DNA from: Spirochaetota bacterium
GTDB taxonomy: Bacteria > Spirochaetota > Spirochaetia > Treponematales > UBA12059
Length of the DNA: 53,001 bases
NCBI GenBank assembly: GCA_018816345.1
Contig: JAHIWG010000098.1
Location: 1 to 53,001, forward strand
Direction of reading: 5' to 3'
The notes below the pieces were generated by a model. The model had not been told where the DNA came from. It worked only from the letters and a program-made list of their open reading frames with translations, and made no database searches. This document shows, piece by piece, positions 15,635-24,375 of the stretch. The position numbers were made by a program, and so were the translations under genes. The first letter of the stretch is position 1; each line of letters opens with the position of its first letter.

Positions 15635-16648
15635 ATGAAAGCCATTGAGGGAACAGAACGGGAAACGAGCCATCGCCCTCGTCATGCGCTCGTCCAAAGG
15701 GCTAACGCGAAGGCGCGCGCCGTGATAGCCGGCGTCGCGCCCGCCGCGGCCATGATCGCTCTCGCCTGCCTCGCCGCCTCGTGCGCGGCCTCGCCCGCGG
15801 CCGCACCGAGCGGCGCCGCGACCATCGCCAGGCCGGCCGATACGGGGCCGGGGCCCCTGCGCGTCGGGCATCGCGGCGCCGCCGGGCTCGCTCCGGAGAA
15901 CACGCTGGCCGCCTTCGCGGCCGGGGTCTCGCACGGCGCTGACGCCATAGAGTTCGACGTGAGGATGAGCGCCGACGGCCGCTTCGTCGTGATCCACGAT
16001 CCCAAGGTTGACAAGACTACTCTCGGGAAAGGGCCGGTCGAGGCCCTGCCCTACGCTAGCGTCGCGGCCCTCGACGCGGGCGCGCGATGGAGAAGGCCCC
16101 TGGACGCGCCTCCGGGACTCCCTTCCGACTACGGCCCCCAGCCCGTACCCAGCCTCGAGGATGCCCTGGACTTCTTCGCCGGGCCGCTGGGCGCCTCCGC
16201 GGGCCTACAGGTCGAGATCAAATTCCGGGAGGACGGGAGCCGCTATCCCGGCGTCGAGGAAGCGGTCGTCGAGGGGCTCCGATCACGAGGCCTCCTAGGG
16301 CGGGCCGCCGTCATATCGTTCGACTTCAGGACGCTGGCGGCGGTACGGGCCCTCGAGCCGGGGCTCAAGACCTGCGCGCTAGCAGGCAAGGCGTTCTTCG
16401 CGGCCATGAAGGGTTCGAGCCCGAGCGCCATAGCCTCGGCCCTCGCCGCCGCGGGCGCGGACGGCGTCGGGCTAGACGAGCGATACCTGTCGGAACGGCT
16501 CTACGTCGAGCTCAGGGCGGCGGGCCTCGCGATAGGCGCCTGGACGGTGGACGACCCGGCGAGGATGCGCGAGCTCGCCAGCCTCGGCGTCGATTTCATA
16601 ACGACCAACCGCCCGGACCTGCTCGTCGCCGCCGTCCCGCGGCCCTAG
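15635..16648 (+). CDS. Glycerophosphodiester phosphodiesterase, lipoprotein
   Basis: The 337-residue enzyme hydrolyses glycerophosphodiesters to glycerol 3-phosphate and an alcohol. A long basic N-terminus is followed by a hydrophobic segment and a probable lipobox LAASC (Cys50), so it should be lipid-anchored outside the cytoplasm, as GlpQ is in Treponema and relapsing-fever Borrelia. GDPD motifs: GHRGAAGLAPENT (substrate and catalytic His), FDVRMSADGRFVVIHD (metal ligands and second His), QVEIKFR, and late AWTVDDPARM. The first ATG is supported by the -10 geometry. It overlaps the convergent transporter gene by 4 bases. Confidence 0.88.
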   Translation: MKAIEGTERETSHRPRHALVQRANAKARAVIAGVAPAAAMIALACLAASCAASPAAAPSGAATIARPADTGPGPLRVGHRGAAGLAPENTLAAFAAGVSHGADAIEFDVRMSADGRFVVIHDPKVDKTTLGKGPVEALPYASVAALDAGARWRRPLDAPPGLPSDYGPQPVPSLEDALDFFAGPLGASAGLQVEIKFREDGSRYPGVEEAVVEGLRSRGLLGRAAVISFDFRTLAAVRALEPGLKTCALAGKAFFAAMKGSSPSAIASALAAAGADGVGLDERYLSERLYVELRAAGLAIGAWTVDDPARMRELASLGVDFITTNRPDLLVAAVPRP

Positions 16649-17883
16649 AGCAGTATCCCGACGAGGCCGGCTATCGCTATGGCCGCGAAGTTGGTGACCA
16701 GGGCGGACGCGGCCTCGACGTCGGGCGCCAGCTCCGCCTCTATGGCGGCGCGCGTCCCATCGTCGGCCGAGACGGAGCCTATGACGCCCCTCGCGACGAC
16801 CATGGGTGGCGGCATGCTTATCATGCAGGCCGAGGCTATGGCCAGGCCCCTGTACGCGCTGCCGGCGAATCGCTTGCCTAGCGCCGCCCCGACGAGCCCG
16901 ACGACGGAGGCTCCGACGGCGAGGACGGCGAGGGTCGGGCCCGCGAGCGCGAGCACTACGCCCGGGGGCGTGGCCGCGAGGCTGTCCGCCATCAAGGCCA
17001 TGAGCCCCAGCATGAGGAAGCCCATGGCCCCGGACTTTACGAGGGGGTCTCGCTCGAGGATGCCGAGCCTGGCGAGCAGGGCCCCGAGCACGAGTCCCGT
17101 GAGGGCGGGGTGCACGCCCAGCCGCATGAACACGGCGCCGTAGAGCCAGCGGTTGAAGACGGCCACGAGCATCAGCGCGGCTAGATAATACGAGATAGTC
17201 CTATAGCGCCCCGGGATCCGCTCGCAGAGCGGCGCCCGCGACGGCGCGAGCCCGGCCGCCACCGAGGCGGAATCGGCGGAGACCCTGGCCCCGGCTCGCG
17301 GCTGAGCCGCCGCGCCGGAGCCCGCGGTCGTTCCCGAGGCGCGGAGAGCCGCGAGCCTGCCGGCCTCCTTGCGCGTCGCGAAGGCGAACAGCGGCAACCC
17401 GAAGAAGCCCTGGGCCATGAATATCATCCACGGGAGGGCGGCGAGGCCAGGCAGCTTGCGTATCGCGGAGTTGGACGCTATCGCGCACGCCGCGCCTCCA
17501 CCGACGACGGGGCCGATAGACAGCAGGGCCGCCTCTCGCCCCACGACCGGAGACATCCCGAGGCCCAGGACGACGGCCAGGGCCGCGGCGCAGGCCAGGC
17601 CTATCGCGACGGCCCCGCGCCTGGCGCGCAGGCTCTTGAAGTCGAGCAAGGTTCCCGAGTGGACGATGAGCACGTTGAATGCGATGAACCCCACGTCGCG
17701 CATCCTCGACGCGGAGACGAAGTCCTTAGGCAGGACGCCGAGCGCGAAACCCGCGACGCATAGGGCGCCCAGGGCGAGCGGCAGGGATATCCTCGACTTC
17801 GTCGCTATCGCGAGCGATTGGGACGCGAACACGATCAGCAGGAACGCGAGCAGGCTCAGTTCGAAGCTCCACGGCATAGGCAT
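16645..17883 (-). CDS. Multi-pass membrane transporter, family not assigned
   Basis: The 412-residue protein is hydrophobic throughout, with about 10-11 membrane segments in two halves split by a charged, Ala-rich cytoplasmic loop (about 165-220). GPVVGGGAACAIASNSA in the first half and ASACMISMPPPMVVA in the second look like the paired re-entrant or discontinuous helices of secondary carriers of the GltS or DUF819 type. I could not place it firmly. GGGAG lies just before the ATG. It is downstream of the first CocE gene on the same strand, separated by a 16-bp tandem repeat, and could export or import a peptide breakdown product (inference). Confidence 0.6.
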   Translation of the reverse strand: MPMPWSFELSLLAFLLIVFASQSLAIATKSRISLPLALGALCVAGFALGVLPKDFVSASRMRDVGFIAFNVLIVHSGTLLDFKSLRARRGAVAIGLACAAALAVVLGLGMSPVVGREAALLSIGPVVGGGAACAIASNSAIRKLPGLAALPWMIFMAQGFFGLPLFAFATRKEAGRLAALRASGTTAGSGAAAQPRAGARVSADSASVAAGLAPSRAPLCERIPGRYRTISYYLAALMLVAVFNRWLYGAVFMRLGVHPALTGLVLGALLARLGILERDPLVKSGAMGFLMLGLMALMADSLAATPPGVVLALAGPTLAVLAVGASVVGLVGAALGKRFAGSAYRGLAIASACMISMPPPMVVARGVIGSVSADDGTRAAIEAELAPDVEAASALVTNFAAIAIAGLVGILL

Positions 17884-17940
17884 AGTCTCCCGCCCGCTAA
17901 GGCGCGTAATAATAAGAGCCGCGGAGCTCGTCGAGCGTCC

Positions 17941-18020
17941 CGCGGCGTCTGGAGTAGCCGGCGTCTAGAAGAACCGGCGTCTAGAAGAACCGGCGTCTGG
18001 AGGACCCGGCGGTCTGAGCA
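17941..18020. repeat. Five tandem 16-bp repeats
   Basis: Five units of 16 bp start at 17941, 17957, 17973, 17989 and 18005, with consensus (A/C)CCGGCGTCTRGARGA. Units 2 and 3 differ at one base; the outer ones diverge more. The array lies between the first CocE gene and the transporter gene. It is contiguous with no spacers, so it is not a CRISPR. Confidence 0.85.
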
Positions 18021-18041
18021 ACCGGTAACGGGGGCGGCCCC

Positions 18042-19883
18042 TTAATGCGTGGCGCCGGCCCCGCTGCCGCCGAAGCTGCCGCCGCCGTCGAACGACTGCA
18101 GCCAGTTCTCGCCGGGGGTCGACGGGATAAGGGGCAGGAGCACGTAGGACTGGTAGTCCTTGTCGCGGTATATCTTGTAGTTGATGGTGGTGGCGCTGGG
18201 TATCGGGCCCATGTTGCCCACCTTGCCCATCCACGTGCCGTCCTGGTGCTCGAACGAGTCCATCGCCTTGATCTCCAGCTCTAGGCAGGTGCCCGGGTCG
18301 AAGACCATGCCGATGGGGTTTATCTCGATGGTGTATTCCCTGATCTCGCCGGGCGTGACCGGGACGCGCTTGGTGTGGTCGTGCGCCGGCCGGCCTATCT
18401 GCGAGCGCGCCGGGTCGAGCCGGTGCGAGGCCTTGAGCGAGCCGGTGCGGCACAGCGGCATGCGCGTCCCGCCCTGGGTTATCTGCCACATCTTGACTAT
18501 GAAGTTGGCGTCGGGGGCGTCTATCGAGGCGAAGAGATGCAGCTCCACGGGACCGGTGAATTCCATAGGCTTACTGAACCTGTCGGTCCGGTAGACGAGC
18601 GTCTCGACCTTGGTCGTGATGTTGGGCGGGCGATGCGTGAAGCTGTCCGGGGGCAGGTTCCCCTCGGGATCGGATTCCCAGCGCATCTGGCCGAAGGTCC
18701 GGAGGAACAGCTTCTTCCACTCGGTACGGGCCAGCGGGTACTCGTGCTCGTAGCGGTAGCCGCGGCCTATGATGTTCATCTTGTACCGCGGCTCCTCGAG
18801 GATTCCGGTGTCGACGCCCTTCATCCAATGGTCGTACCAGCGGAGGCACTCCTCGTTCATGAAGCGGTAGGGAAGCTCCATGCCGCCGTAGGCCTCCATC
18901 ACGCCGCAGCGCTTATAGACGTCCAGCTCCTTGGCGTTCATCGCGTTGAAGACCGGCGCGCTCCAGCGGCCCGTGGGAGCCCATCCGCACTTCAGGTACG
19001 TGGGCACCTTTACCTTGTCGTAGACGTTCTTCGCGGAGCGCTGGGCCCAGAAGGGGCCGTCCTCGGGATGGAGGAGGTAGTCGAGGTAGAAGGTATGGTA
19101 CTTCGGGGGCCAGGTGTTGAAGATCTTGTTGAAGTACGAGATGATCGCGATGTCCGGGTCCTTCTGGACCTCCTTCATCCGCTTCTTCATCTCCTCCTCG
19201 GAATACATCTTCGAGGACCAGGTGACCGGGTTGTTGGCGGGGCATAGCTCCCAGTACATCGTCATGTAGGTATTCGCGACGCCGCCGTAGTACCCGTGCT
19301 GATAGTAGTCGTCGGTGTACGACAGGGGCATGATGCAGGTCAGGTGCGGGGGCTGCAGGGCGGCGACGAGCATCTGGATGATGCCGTAGTACGAGTAGCC
19401 GAGCATCGCTACCTTGCCGTCGGAATGACCGTACTTCGCGCCGAGCCACTCGATGACGTCGTACGCGTCCTCCTGCTCCTGCGGGTTATAGACGCCGAGG
19501 AATTCGCCCTCGGACATGCCGATGCCCCGGGGATCGGGGATGACGAAGACGTAGCCGCGCTGGACGAAGAACTCGATGTCGCCGGCCTCGAGGCTGTGGT
19601 CGAAGTAGAGGGACGAGCCGGGCAGGGCGCCGCGCTTCATCGCCTGCATGGTCTTGCCGTAGTCGGCCCACGACAGGAGGACGGGAGCCTTGTCCAGCTC
19701 GGCCGGCCGGTAGATATCGGCGTAGATCTTGACGCCGTCGCGCATGGCTATCTCGACGTTCTCCTCGAAGACCATCGTGTACCGGGGCTTGGAGAGCTTG
19801 TCCAGGTTCTTCGTATATCGCCTATCCCAATACGGCGGGATCTTCGTCAGACCCGACGCCTTCGTGAAATCTTCAAGCATCAT
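18042..19883 (-). CDS. CocE/NonD family hydrolase (peptidase S15-like), paralogue 1
   Basis: The 613-residue alpha/beta hydrolase belongs to the CocE/Xaa-Pro dipeptidyl-peptidase group, which cleaves esters, acylated amines or X-Pro dipeptides. The nucleophile Ser164 lies in LGYSYYG; VIPDPRGIGMSEGEF (about 114-128) is the usual oxyanion-side block; the C-terminal third is the beta-jelly-roll domain. No signal peptide is seen, so it is probably cytoplasmic. It ends in a Gly/Ser-rich tail (GGGSFGGSGAGATH). It is very close to paralogue 3 and less so to paralogue 2. AAGGAGG precedes the ATG. Upstream, TGTC-N8-GACA is centred at -41.5 of the predicted start, so Crp-type activation is expected. 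Confidence 0.88.
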   Translation of the reverse strand: MMLEDFTKASGLTKIPPYWDRRYTKNLDKLSKPRYTMVFEENVEIAMRDGVKIYADIYRPAELDKAPVLLSWADYGKTMQAMKRGALPGSSLYFDHSLEAGDIEFFVQRGYVFVIPDPRGIGMSEGEFLGVYNPQEQEDAYDVIEWLGAKYGHSDGKVAMLGYSYYGIIQMLVAALQPPHLTCIMPLSYTDDYYQHGYYGGVANTYMTMYWELCPANNPVTWSSKMYSEEEMKKRMKEVQKDPDIAIISYFNKIFNTWPPKYHTFYLDYLLHPEDGPFWAQRSAKNVYDKVKVPTYLKCGWAPTGRWSAPVFNAMNAKELDVYKRCGVMEAYGGMELPYRFMNEECLRWYDHWMKGVDTGILEEPRYKMNIIGRGYRYEHEYPLARTEWKKLFLRTFGQMRWESDPEGNLPPDSFTHRPPNITTKVETLVYRTDRFSKPMEFTGPVELHLFASIDAPDANFIVKMWQITQGGTRMPLCRTGSLKASHRLDPARSQIGRPAHDHTKRVPVTPGEIREYTIEINPIGMVFDPGTCLELEIKAMDSFEHQDGTWMGKVGNMGPIPSATTINYKIYRDKDYQSYVLLPLIPSTPGENWLQSFDGGGSFGGSGAGATH

Positions 19884-19913
19884 GACAGGACCTCCTTAGG
19901 AACTTGTACCACG

Positions 19914-19956
19914 ATAGTAGCAGGAGCGCGCGCCATCCTATGTCGCGGGCACGACA
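19914..19956 (-). promoter_or_regulatory. Promoter with Crp/Fnr-type operator, site A
   Basis: TGTCGCGGGCACGACA (19941-19956) is a TGTCG-N6-CGACA palindrome. On the minus strand a TACTAT hexamer (19914-19919) predicts a start at 19907, putting the operator centre at -41.5, with a 24-base leader to the CocE gene. No -35 box is needed at a class II site. Confidence 0.72.
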
Positions 19957-19964
19957 GACGAGGT

Positions 19965-19996
19965 AAAAAAAAGCCGCCGGGACGGATCCCGGCGGC
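19965..19996 (-). terminator. Rho-independent terminator of CocE paralogue 2
   Basis: A perfect 10-bp stem (19973-19982 with 19987-19996) with a 4-base loop is followed on the minus strand by eight T. It begins 7 bases past the stop region of the upstream gene and separates it from site A of the next gene. Confidence 0.93.
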
Positions 19997-20002
19997 GCGT
20001 CG

Positions 20003-21796
20003 TCAATCGAACGACTGGACCCAGTTCTCGGGCGGCGTGCCCGGTATGTACGGCATCACGAGGTGGGACTGCCGCTTCGCGTCGCGGTAGACGCGGTAGC
20101 AGATCGAGGCCGCGCTAGGTATCGGCCCCATGCTGGCGACCTTGCCCGTCCAGCTGGACTTATGGCTCATGTTGGGATCCATGGCCTTTATCTCGAGCTG
20201 GATGCGATGGCCGGGCATGAAGACCTTGCCCGAGGGGTTGATCTCTATATGGTACTCCCTGACCTCGCCGGGCTTGACGGGGACGGACTTGGAATGGTCG
20301 TGCACGGGCAGCCACGGCGTCGATTCCTCGGGCACGATCGGGTGAGAGGCCTTGAGGGCGCCGAAGCAGGGCATGTAGTGGCGCTCCCCGTTGGGGTACA
20401 GCTCGTGCACCTTGACCACGAAATTGGCGTCCGCCGCGTCTATAGACGCGAAGAGGTGCAGCCCGATGGGGCCCGTGAATTCCATGGGCCTGGTAAGGGG
20501 CTCGCTCGTGTACGTGAGGCTCTGCACCTCGGAGCTGATATTAGGCGGGTTGTGCACGAACGCGTCGGGCGTTATGTCCGCCTCGGCGTCCGGCTCCCAG
20601 CGGAGCCTCCCGAAGCTCCGTAGGTAGAGCTTCTTCCAGGACGTCCTCGCGAGCGGCCATTCCCGCTCGTAGCGATAGCCGGAGCCGAGGATGTTGAGCT
20701 TTATAGGGGGCTCCTCCATCATGCCGGTATCCACGCCCTTGAGCCACAGGTCGTACCAGCGGAGGCATTCCTCGTTCATCGAGCGGTACGGGAGCTCGAG
20801 CTCGCCGTAGTCCTCGACGTTGACCCGCTTGGGAACGGCGAGCTTATCGGAGTTGAAGGCGCGCAGGAGCGGCGTCACCCATCGGCCGTTGGGCGACCAG
20901 GCCGAGTTGAGGAAGACGGGCACCTTCACCTTGTCGAGCATATGCCGCGCCGAGCGCTGGGCCCAGAACGGGCCTTCCTCGGGGTGCAGGAGGTAGTCGA
21001 GGTAGAAGCTATGGTAGGTAGGCGGCCAGGTGGTCAGTATCTTCTGGAAGTACGAGTTGACGGCCATGTCGGGATCCTTGGCCCGCTCGGCCATCCGGCG
21101 CCTCACCTCTTCCTTGGAATACATCTTCATCGACCACGGCACGGGCGCGTTGGCCGGGCAGAGCTCCCAGTACATCGACATGTACGTATTGCCGACGCCG
21201 CCGTAGTAGCCGTGCTGGTAGTACTCGTCGGTGAACGACAGCGGCATGATGCACTTGAGGCTGGGCGGCTGCTGGGCCGCGACGAGCATCTGCACGATGC
21301 CGAAGTACGAGTACCCGACCATGCCTACCTTGCCGTCGCACCAGTCCTGAACGGCCATCCACTCGATGACGTCGTAGGCGTCCTCGTGCTCCTGCGGGTT
21401 GTAGATGCCGTAGAACTCGCCCTCCGACTGGCCGATGCCCCTGGGGTCGGGGATGACGAAGACGTAGCCGCGGCTCACGAAGAAGTCGATGTCGCCGGCC
21501 TCGAGGCTGTGGTCGAAGACCAGGGACTCGGGCGGCTGGGGCCCGCGCTTCATCGACTGTATGGCCTTGCCGTACGGCGACCACGACAGGAGGGCCGGGA
21601 AATCCCCGTCCGCGTCGGGCCTGAAGACGTCGGCGCAGATGCGCGTCCCGTCGCGCAGGGTCATCCAGACGTCGCGCTCGGCCTTGACGCCGTAGAGCGG
21701 TTTCGAGAGCTTGTCGATGTTCTTCACGTAGCGCCTATCCCAGTACTGAGGGATGCGGCTCAGGCCCGAGCTGCTCAGGGTCTCATCGATCGACAT
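20003..21796 (-). CDS. CocE/NonD family hydrolase (peptidase S15-like), paralogue 2
   Basis: This 597-residue protein is the second CocE-type hydrolase. Ser163 is the nucleophile in VGYSYFG; the shared N-terminal block YWDRRYVKNIDKLSKP and VIPDPRGIGQSEGEF are kept. It differs from the other two across the C-terminal jelly roll and lacks their Gly-rich tail, so its substrate may differ. The start at 21796 is set by GGAGG 5 bases upstream; a TTG four codons earlier would bury that site. It is bounded by terminators on both sides, so it is a single-gene transcript. Its upstream region has no perfect TGTC-N8-GACA site but has a direct repeat at 21865-21897. Confidence 0.87.
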   Translation of the reverse strand: MSIDETLSSSGLSRIPQYWDRRYVKNIDKLSKPLYGVKAERDVWMTLRDGTRICADVFRPDADGDFPALLSWSPYGKAIQSMKRGPQPPESLVFDHSLEAGDIDFFVSRGYVFVIPDPRGIGQSEGEFYGIYNPQEHEDAYDVIEWMAVQDWCDGKVGMVGYSYFGIVQMLVAAQQPPSLKCIMPLSFTDEYYQHGYYGGVGNTYMSMYWELCPANAPVPWSMKMYSKEEVRRRMAERAKDPDMAVNSYFQKILTTWPPTYHSFYLDYLLHPEEGPFWAQRSARHMLDKVKVPVFLNSAWSPNGRWVTPLLRAFNSDKLAVPKRVNVEDYGELELPYRSMNEECLRWYDLWLKGVDTGMMEEPPIKLNILGSGYRYEREWPLARTSWKKLYLRSFGRLRWEPDAEADITPDAFVHNPPNISSEVQSLTYTSEPLTRPMEFTGPIGLHLFASIDAADANFVVKVHELYPNGERHYMPCFGALKASHPIVPEESTPWLPVHDHSKSVPVKPGEVREYHIEINPSGKVFMPGHRIQLEIKAMDPNMSHKSSWTGKVASMGPIPSAASICYRVYRDAKRQSHLVMPYIPGTPPENWVQSFD

Positions 21797-21864
21797 GGAA
21801 TCCTCCAAGAACGTTGATGTAGCGCCGCGACAGAGGCGGCAGATTCCGTTCGGTACTATTTTTC

Positions 21865-21897
21865 ACCCGGATCATGGAGGCCGACCCGGGATCATGG
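21865..21897. repeat. Direct repeat upstream of CocE paralogue 2
   Basis: ACCCGGATCATGG and ACCCGGGATCATGG recur about 19-20 bp apart, about two helical turns, between the permease terminator and the CocE gene. The spacing suits a dimeric regulator, but none is identified. Confidence 0.45.
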
Positions 21898-21903
21898 TAG
21901 CGG

Positions 21904-21939
21904 AAAAAGGAGCCGCGGCACGGAATCAACCGCGGCTCC
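21904..21939 (-). terminator. Rho-independent terminator of APC permease 1
   Basis: A perfect 10-bp stem (21909-21918 with 21930-21939), 11-base loop and, on the minus strand, five T. It lies 30 bases past the permease stop. Confidence 0.88.
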
Positions 21940-21968
21940 GCTTATGCGCGGGTGCTAATACGCCGGCC

Positions 21969-23354
21969 CTACGCCTTCGAGGCCAGCTTCGCGGCGGCCA
22001 GCTTCTCTCGCTCGGCCCACGGCTCGTAGGGCTTCTTCATCGTCGCGAGCATATCGACGCCGTGCTTCGACTTGAGGTACTTGGCCCGGCCGAGGACGTA
22101 CGCGAAGGCCACGACGTAGAAGACCGCCATGGTGATATAGTTCTTCGGGGCCATCTGCTTGAGGACGTAGCTTCCCAGGAGGAGGCAGAGCGCGGACGCT
22201 ACGACCACCACGATGCAGTTGAGCCAGTGGGGGACGTTGAGGAAGGCGGTCTTGTACGAGGAAGGATACTTCACGGGCAGCCAGAAGACGGCGGCGAGGA
22301 TTATCGGGGACAGGAGCAGGCCCGGTATCGACGTGATGTTGATGACGTCCGTGAGGTTGAAGCCGGCCGCCATCGCGAGGACCGCTATGGCGGTATTGAG
22401 CCAGATGGCGTTGGCGGGAGCCCCGTGCTTGTTTATCTTCATGATCGCTGCGGGATATAGGCCGTCTCGGGCCGCGGCCATGTGGCAGCGGGAGAACATG
22501 AGGATGGCCGAGTTGATGCTGGTCACGACGGCCAGGAGGGCGCCCCCGGATATGAAGAAGGTCAGCGCGGTCGGGGACATGAATATCTTGGCCGTGGTGG
22601 CGAGGTTGTCTATCTTGAAGAACTGCGGCATGACGCCCACGGTCACGTAGGCCATGGCCGCGTAGATGAAGGCGGTCACGATCGTGCCGACGATGAACGC
22701 TATCGGGATATTCTTCCCGGGGTTCTCTATCTCGTCGGCTACGTACATGAGGGCGTTGGCGCCCATGAGGCTGCCGTGCATGATGCCCATCGCGGCCCAC
22801 AGCTTGGACAGCTTGAAGGTCGTGGATAGCACCGCGCCGAGCGTCACGACGGTATTGCCCCATCCCATGAAGACGTACAGCCCTATGGCGGAGAGCAGGA
22901 CGACGACCATCACGTTCTGCACCCACGAGGCCAGCTTGATGCCGTAGAGGGTGAGTATCGTGAACAGGATCGTGATCGCCACCGAGACGACTACCACGGG
23001 GGCGCTCGGCACCAGCATCGCGAAGTACGTCCCGAAGGTCAGGGCCATCGTCGCGACCTTCATGGGCCCGACGACCAGGTAGTTGATGGAATGCAGTATT
23101 CCGACCGACGGGTGGATTAGCCTCGTCAGGTGCATGTACGAGCCGCCGCTCGCCGGCAAGGCGGAGGACGTGACCATCTCCGGCCAGGTCTTCACGAATA
23201 CGAAGACCGAGGCGAGGATGAATCCCCATACGATGCCGTTCCCCCCTATTATCTTGATGGCTATCGGCGTCGTCGCGAATATGCTGGCGCCGACGATGCT
23301 GCCGATTCCCATCAAGATGCTGGAGAATAGGGTCATCTTCTTGTCTTTGTTCAT
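21969..23354 (-). CDS. APC-superfamily amino acid permease 1
   Basis: The 461-residue protein should carry amino acids or related amines across the inner membrane by cation symport or exchange. It has about 12 hydrophobic helices and the APC helix-1 motif GIGSIVGASIFATTP (about 16-30), which unwinds to bind the substrate amino and carboxyl groups. The start at 23354 is chosen from TTGGAGG 5 bases upstream; the open frame continues upstream without APC-like sequence. It lies between CocE paralogue 2 and the divergent Crp/Fnr gene. Operator site B is centred at -40.5, giving an 86-base leader. The substrate is unknown. Confidence 0.88.
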   Translation of the reverse strand: MNKDKKMTLFSSILMGIGSIVGASIFATTPIAIKIIGGNGIVWGFILASVFVFVKTWPEMVTSSALPASGGSYMHLTRLIHPSVGILHSINYLVVGPMKVATMALTFGTYFAMLVPSAPVVVVSVAITILFTILTLYGIKLASWVQNVMVVVLLSAIGLYVFMGWGNTVVTLGAVLSTTFKLSKLWAAMGIMHGSLMGANALMYVADEIENPGKNIPIAFIVGTIVTAFIYAAMAYVTVGVMPQFFKIDNLATTAKIFMSPTALTFFISGGALLAVVTSINSAILMFSRCHMAAARDGLYPAAIMKINKHGAPANAIWLNTAIAVLAMAAGFNLTDVINITSIPGLLLSPIILAAVFWLPVKYPSSYKTAFLNVPHWLNCIVVVVASALCLLLGSYVLKQMAPKNYITMAVFYVVAFAYVLGRAKYLKSKHGVDMLATMKKPYEPWAEREKLAAAKLASKA

Positions 23355-23446
23355 AGAACCTCCAAATGGCGAGCTGCCTACGGTCGCGACCTCGCGGACC
23401 AAGCCGCCGACCGTTAGTAATCGTCGAGAACCCCGACCAGACTTGA

Positions 23447-23488
23447 AGTATACAGGCGCTCCCCGATCGCTATGTCGCGCAGGAGACA
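23447..23488 (-). promoter_or_regulatory. Promoter with Crp/Fnr-type operator, site B
   Basis: TGTCGCGCAGGAGACA (23473-23488) is TGTC-N8-GACA. On the minus strand TATACT (23447-23452) predicts a start at 23440 and an operator centre of -40.5 for the permease gene. The same site is at about -96 for the divergent regulator gene, so it may also serve autoregulation. Confidence 0.75.
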
Positions 23489-23539
23489 GACTGAAGCCCA
23501 AAAATAAACGGTCCGGACCGCGTTAGCCGGCGAAAAAGA

Positions 23540-23570
23540 CTGACAGCCGGCGCGCGAACTCGTCTATAAT
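23540..23570 (+). promoter_or_regulatory. Promoter of Crp/Fnr regulator 1
   Basis: A perfect TATAAT (23565-23570) is preceded by CTGACA (23540-23545) at a long 19-bp spacing. The start is predicted near 23577, leaving a 20-base leader with GGGAGG. Confidence 0.6.
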
Positions 23571-23596
23571 GGCGCTATCACGCGGGAGGTATAGGA

Positions 23597-24334
23597 ATGC
23601 TACCGGATAAAAAAGCCAGCGAGATTCTATCATGCCTCAAGAACTGCCCCCTATTCGACCAGGTCGGCGACGACGTCCTCCGGAGGCTCTCCACGGTATG
23701 CGCCATCAAGCGGGTGGAGAAGGGAGCGGTGCTCTTCACCGAAGGAGAGGCGTCGAGCTCCCTCTTCGTTGTCATGAGCGGCTCCGTCGTCGAATACGTG
23801 ACGGGGCCGAACGACCTCGAGCTCGCAGTCAAGGAAAGGCGTCCGTTCGACTATTTCGGGGAGATAAGCATGCTCATAGAGGAGCCTAACTTCGTTACCG
23901 CCATAGCGTCCCAGCCCTCGGTCCTCGCCGTCATACCGCGCAACGAGTTCCTGGCCCGTACCAGAACGGAGCCGTCGATCTCGCAGCACATCATACGCGT
24001 GCTCGCGCATAGGCTGCTGCTGTCGGCCCATCACCAGATAGCGTTCCTCTACCTCGACGCCTCCTCCCGGCTCGCGTACCTCCTCCTGACGCTCGAGGCC
24101 GAGTCCGGGGGCACGGGCGTCGTGACGTCGTCGCAGGAGAGCCTCGCCCAGCGATGCGGCCTGGCCAGGCAGACGGTCGCGAGGCTCCTGGGCGAATGGA
24201 AGGACGCGGACTGGATTAAGACGAGCCGCGGCAGGATCGAGGACATAGACACCAAGGCGCTCAACCATATACTGACGATGTCGTGCTACGACAAGGACAT
24301 CAACGCCATAGGCGACCTCAACAGGAAATGCTGA
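23597..24334 (+). CDS. Crp/Fnr-family transcription regulator 1
   Basis: The 245-residue protein has a cyclic-nucleotide-type beta-barrel (about 15-125), a dimer helix and a winged HTH (about 175-235). In the phosphate-binding cassette FGEISMLIEEPNFVTA the Arg-Ser that CRP uses for cAMP is missing, so another ligand is likely. It has no FNR-type N-terminal four-Cys cluster. The recognition helix reads R191-Q192-T-V-A-R196, against Arg-Glu-x3-Arg in CRP. It is divergent from APC permease 1 with operator B between them and is a close paralogue of the regulator at 29054, sharing an unusual C-terminal MSCYDKD. Predicted activator of the CocE/APC genes. Confidence 0.9.
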   Translation: MLPDKKASEILSCLKNCPLFDQVGDDVLRRLSTVCAIKRVEKGAVLFTEGEASSSLFVVMSGSVVEYVTGPNDLELAVKERRPFDYFGEISMLIEEPNFVTAIASQPSVLAVIPRNEFLARTRTEPSISQHIIRVLAHRLLLSAHHQIAFLYLDASSRLAYLLLTLEAESGGTGVVTSSQESLAQRCGLARQTVARLLGEWKDADWIKTSRGRIEDIDTKALNHILTMSCYDKDINAIGDLNRKC

Positions 24335-24337
24335 GCC

Positions 24338-24367
24338 GGGGCCGGGCGCTCGCGGCGCCCCGGCCCC
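24338..24367. terminator. Hairpin between convergent regulator 1 and APC permease 2
   Basis: A 12-bp GC stem (24338-24349 with 24355-24367, one bulged C) lies just past the regulator stop and before the permease stop. No T tract follows in either direction, so termination is inferred from the convergent position. Confidence 0.55.
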
Positions 24368-24375
24368 CGCGAGCG

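Noticed and set aside
17941-18020. CRISPR array
   Set aside because: Units are 16 bp, contiguous and without spacers, and no cas gene is present.
21818-21832. TGT-AGCGCCGCG-ACA upstream of CocE paralogue 2, resembling the TGTC-N8-GACA operator
   Set aside because: It has a one-base shorter spacer and a changed half-site. A start 41.5 bp away would fall inside the gene's first codons. At most it is a decayed site.
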